Below the pieces are notes generated by a model. The model did no database searches. It was not told where the DNA came from and saw nothing but the letters and a program-made list of their open reading frames with translations. From IMG/VR virus record IMGVR_UViG_3300031521_000080, positions 1-56,548 of that record: a stretch of DNA of 56,548 nucleotides; one strand, 5' to 3'. The position numbers were made by a program, and so were the translations under genes. Position 1 is the first letter of the stretch. Every line of letters starts with the position of its first letter. Source of the stretch: a virus. This document shows, one piece after another, positions 56,081 through 56,548 of this stretch.

Positions 56081-56548
56081 CGATGCTCATCCCCTTCATG
56101 CCGAATGGAAGCTCGAAGGCTCCCTGTCCATACTCCAGTGGAGCCAGCTGCTCCCCCAACATGAACAGTGAGCCGCCAGAGTCGATGGCCTCGCCGTCGG
56201 GGGTTTCCTCGCCGCCTATACCGATAGCCCCCACGATAGAGCACACGAAGGCGTCTGCTTCGTCTTTCGACCCGTTCACGGGGTGATCGACCTTGCCATT
56301 AACTCGGGACAGGCCCTCCAGCTCGTTCTGGAGCCGCTGGCTGAACGGCATCTTGAGCCGACTGTCGCTGGCCACGTCCTTCAGGGTCTTCCAGAGGTCG
56401 GGCTTCAGGTCGGTGGAAACGCGCTCCGAGAGGATGCCGTGGGAGGTCAGGATCTGGATCGTGTCGACGCTCTGGAAGCCGTCGAAGGTGAAGGACCCGA
56501 TCCAGAAGCCGCGCTTGATCAGCTCGAAGCAGAGCTTGCGGGCCCAGC
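56073..56548 (-). CDS. Terminase large subunit (5' part outside window)
   Basis: About 158 C-terminal residues are visible, running off the right edge. The end of the RNase H-like nuclease domain is recognisable: SFTFDGFQSVDTIQIL, a middle SDSRLKMPFSQRLQNELEGL, and GKVDHPVNGSKDEADAFVCSIVGAI, where the last acid (in SKDEADA) is the third catalytic residue of terminase nucleases. It cuts and pumps DNA into the head. Confidence 0.9.
   Translation of the reverse strand, partial: WARKLCFELIKRGFWIGSFTFDGFQSVDTIQILTSHGILSERVSTDLKPDLWKTLKDVASDSRLKMPFSQRLQNELEGLSRVNGKVDHPVNGSKDEADAFVCSIVGAIGIGGEETPDGEAIDSGGSLFMLGEQLAPLEYGQGAFELPFGMKGMSIGV

Overview
The window is a 56.5 kb, GC-rich segment of a tailed double-stranded DNA phage, almost certainly a long-tailed siphovirus of a high-GC actinobacterium. 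The evidence is a complete lambda/Mu-like head and siphovirus tail module, a 1413-codon tape measure gene, GC-rich codon use, frequent GTG/TTG starts, and actinobacterial-type TAnnnT -10 elements placed 6-7 nt before start codons. Every supported gene is on the minus strand, so the genome reads from the right edge to the left. Long open frames on the plus strand are antisense shadows of GC-rich genes. No tRNA, integrase, lysin or holin gene is seen, and both edges cut through genes (terminase on the right, a RecA-like gene on the left).

In reading order the virion module comes first (56548 to about 17741). It holds the terminase large subunit C-terminus, a Mu gp29-like portal, a small tagged protein, a MuF-like protein and a giant 3320-residue protein with Nudix, kinase-like and ADP-ribosyltransferase-like parts. 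Then come two small proteins, a Mu I-like protease with a nested scaffold start, a lambda D-like decoration protein and a lambda E-like major capsid protein. After a free-standing HNH gene there is an unusual fibre cassette: a BppU-like domain, a Val/Glu-repeat and collagen-like protein, two fibres, a beta-helix protein and, further on, a discoidin-type fibre. This cassette sits among the head-tail connector genes. The tail genes follow: stopper, gp10-like protein, tail terminator, a glycosyltransferase, major tail protein, frameshifted assembly chaperones, tape measure, distal tail protein, hub and minor tail protein.

The replication and regulation module comes next (17664 to 1). It starts at a leaderless promoter and encodes a 53-residue protein, an SNF2-type helicase split by a class 3 intein, a WhiG/FliA-like sigma factor, a DnaB-type helicase, ThyA, a primase zinc-ribbon protein, a small HTH protein and a second, ECF-like sigma factor behind a strongly structured leader. 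Two clamp-loader subunits (delta-prime-like and delta-like), an A-family DNA polymerase, an SSB-like protein, a RuvC-like resolvase and a RecA-like ATPase complete it. Three free-standing HNH genes and one intein are homing elements.

The least ordinary signals are these. (1) A dispersed 12-bp palindrome, GTTTC-NN-GAAAC, occurs about 29 times (3 perfect, many with one mismatch) both between and inside genes. (2) A 10-mer, GGCCGATCTT, recurs upstream of six late-gene starts, sometimes with a second conserved block about 17 nt further upstream, and is a candidate late promoter. (3) Two neighbouring head-associated proteins, one of them the giant multi-enzyme protein, share an N-terminal VRTxEGxRxxGLPxG motif that could be a capsid-loading tag for ejected cargo. 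(4) The ECF-like sigma gene has a nested-hairpin leader.
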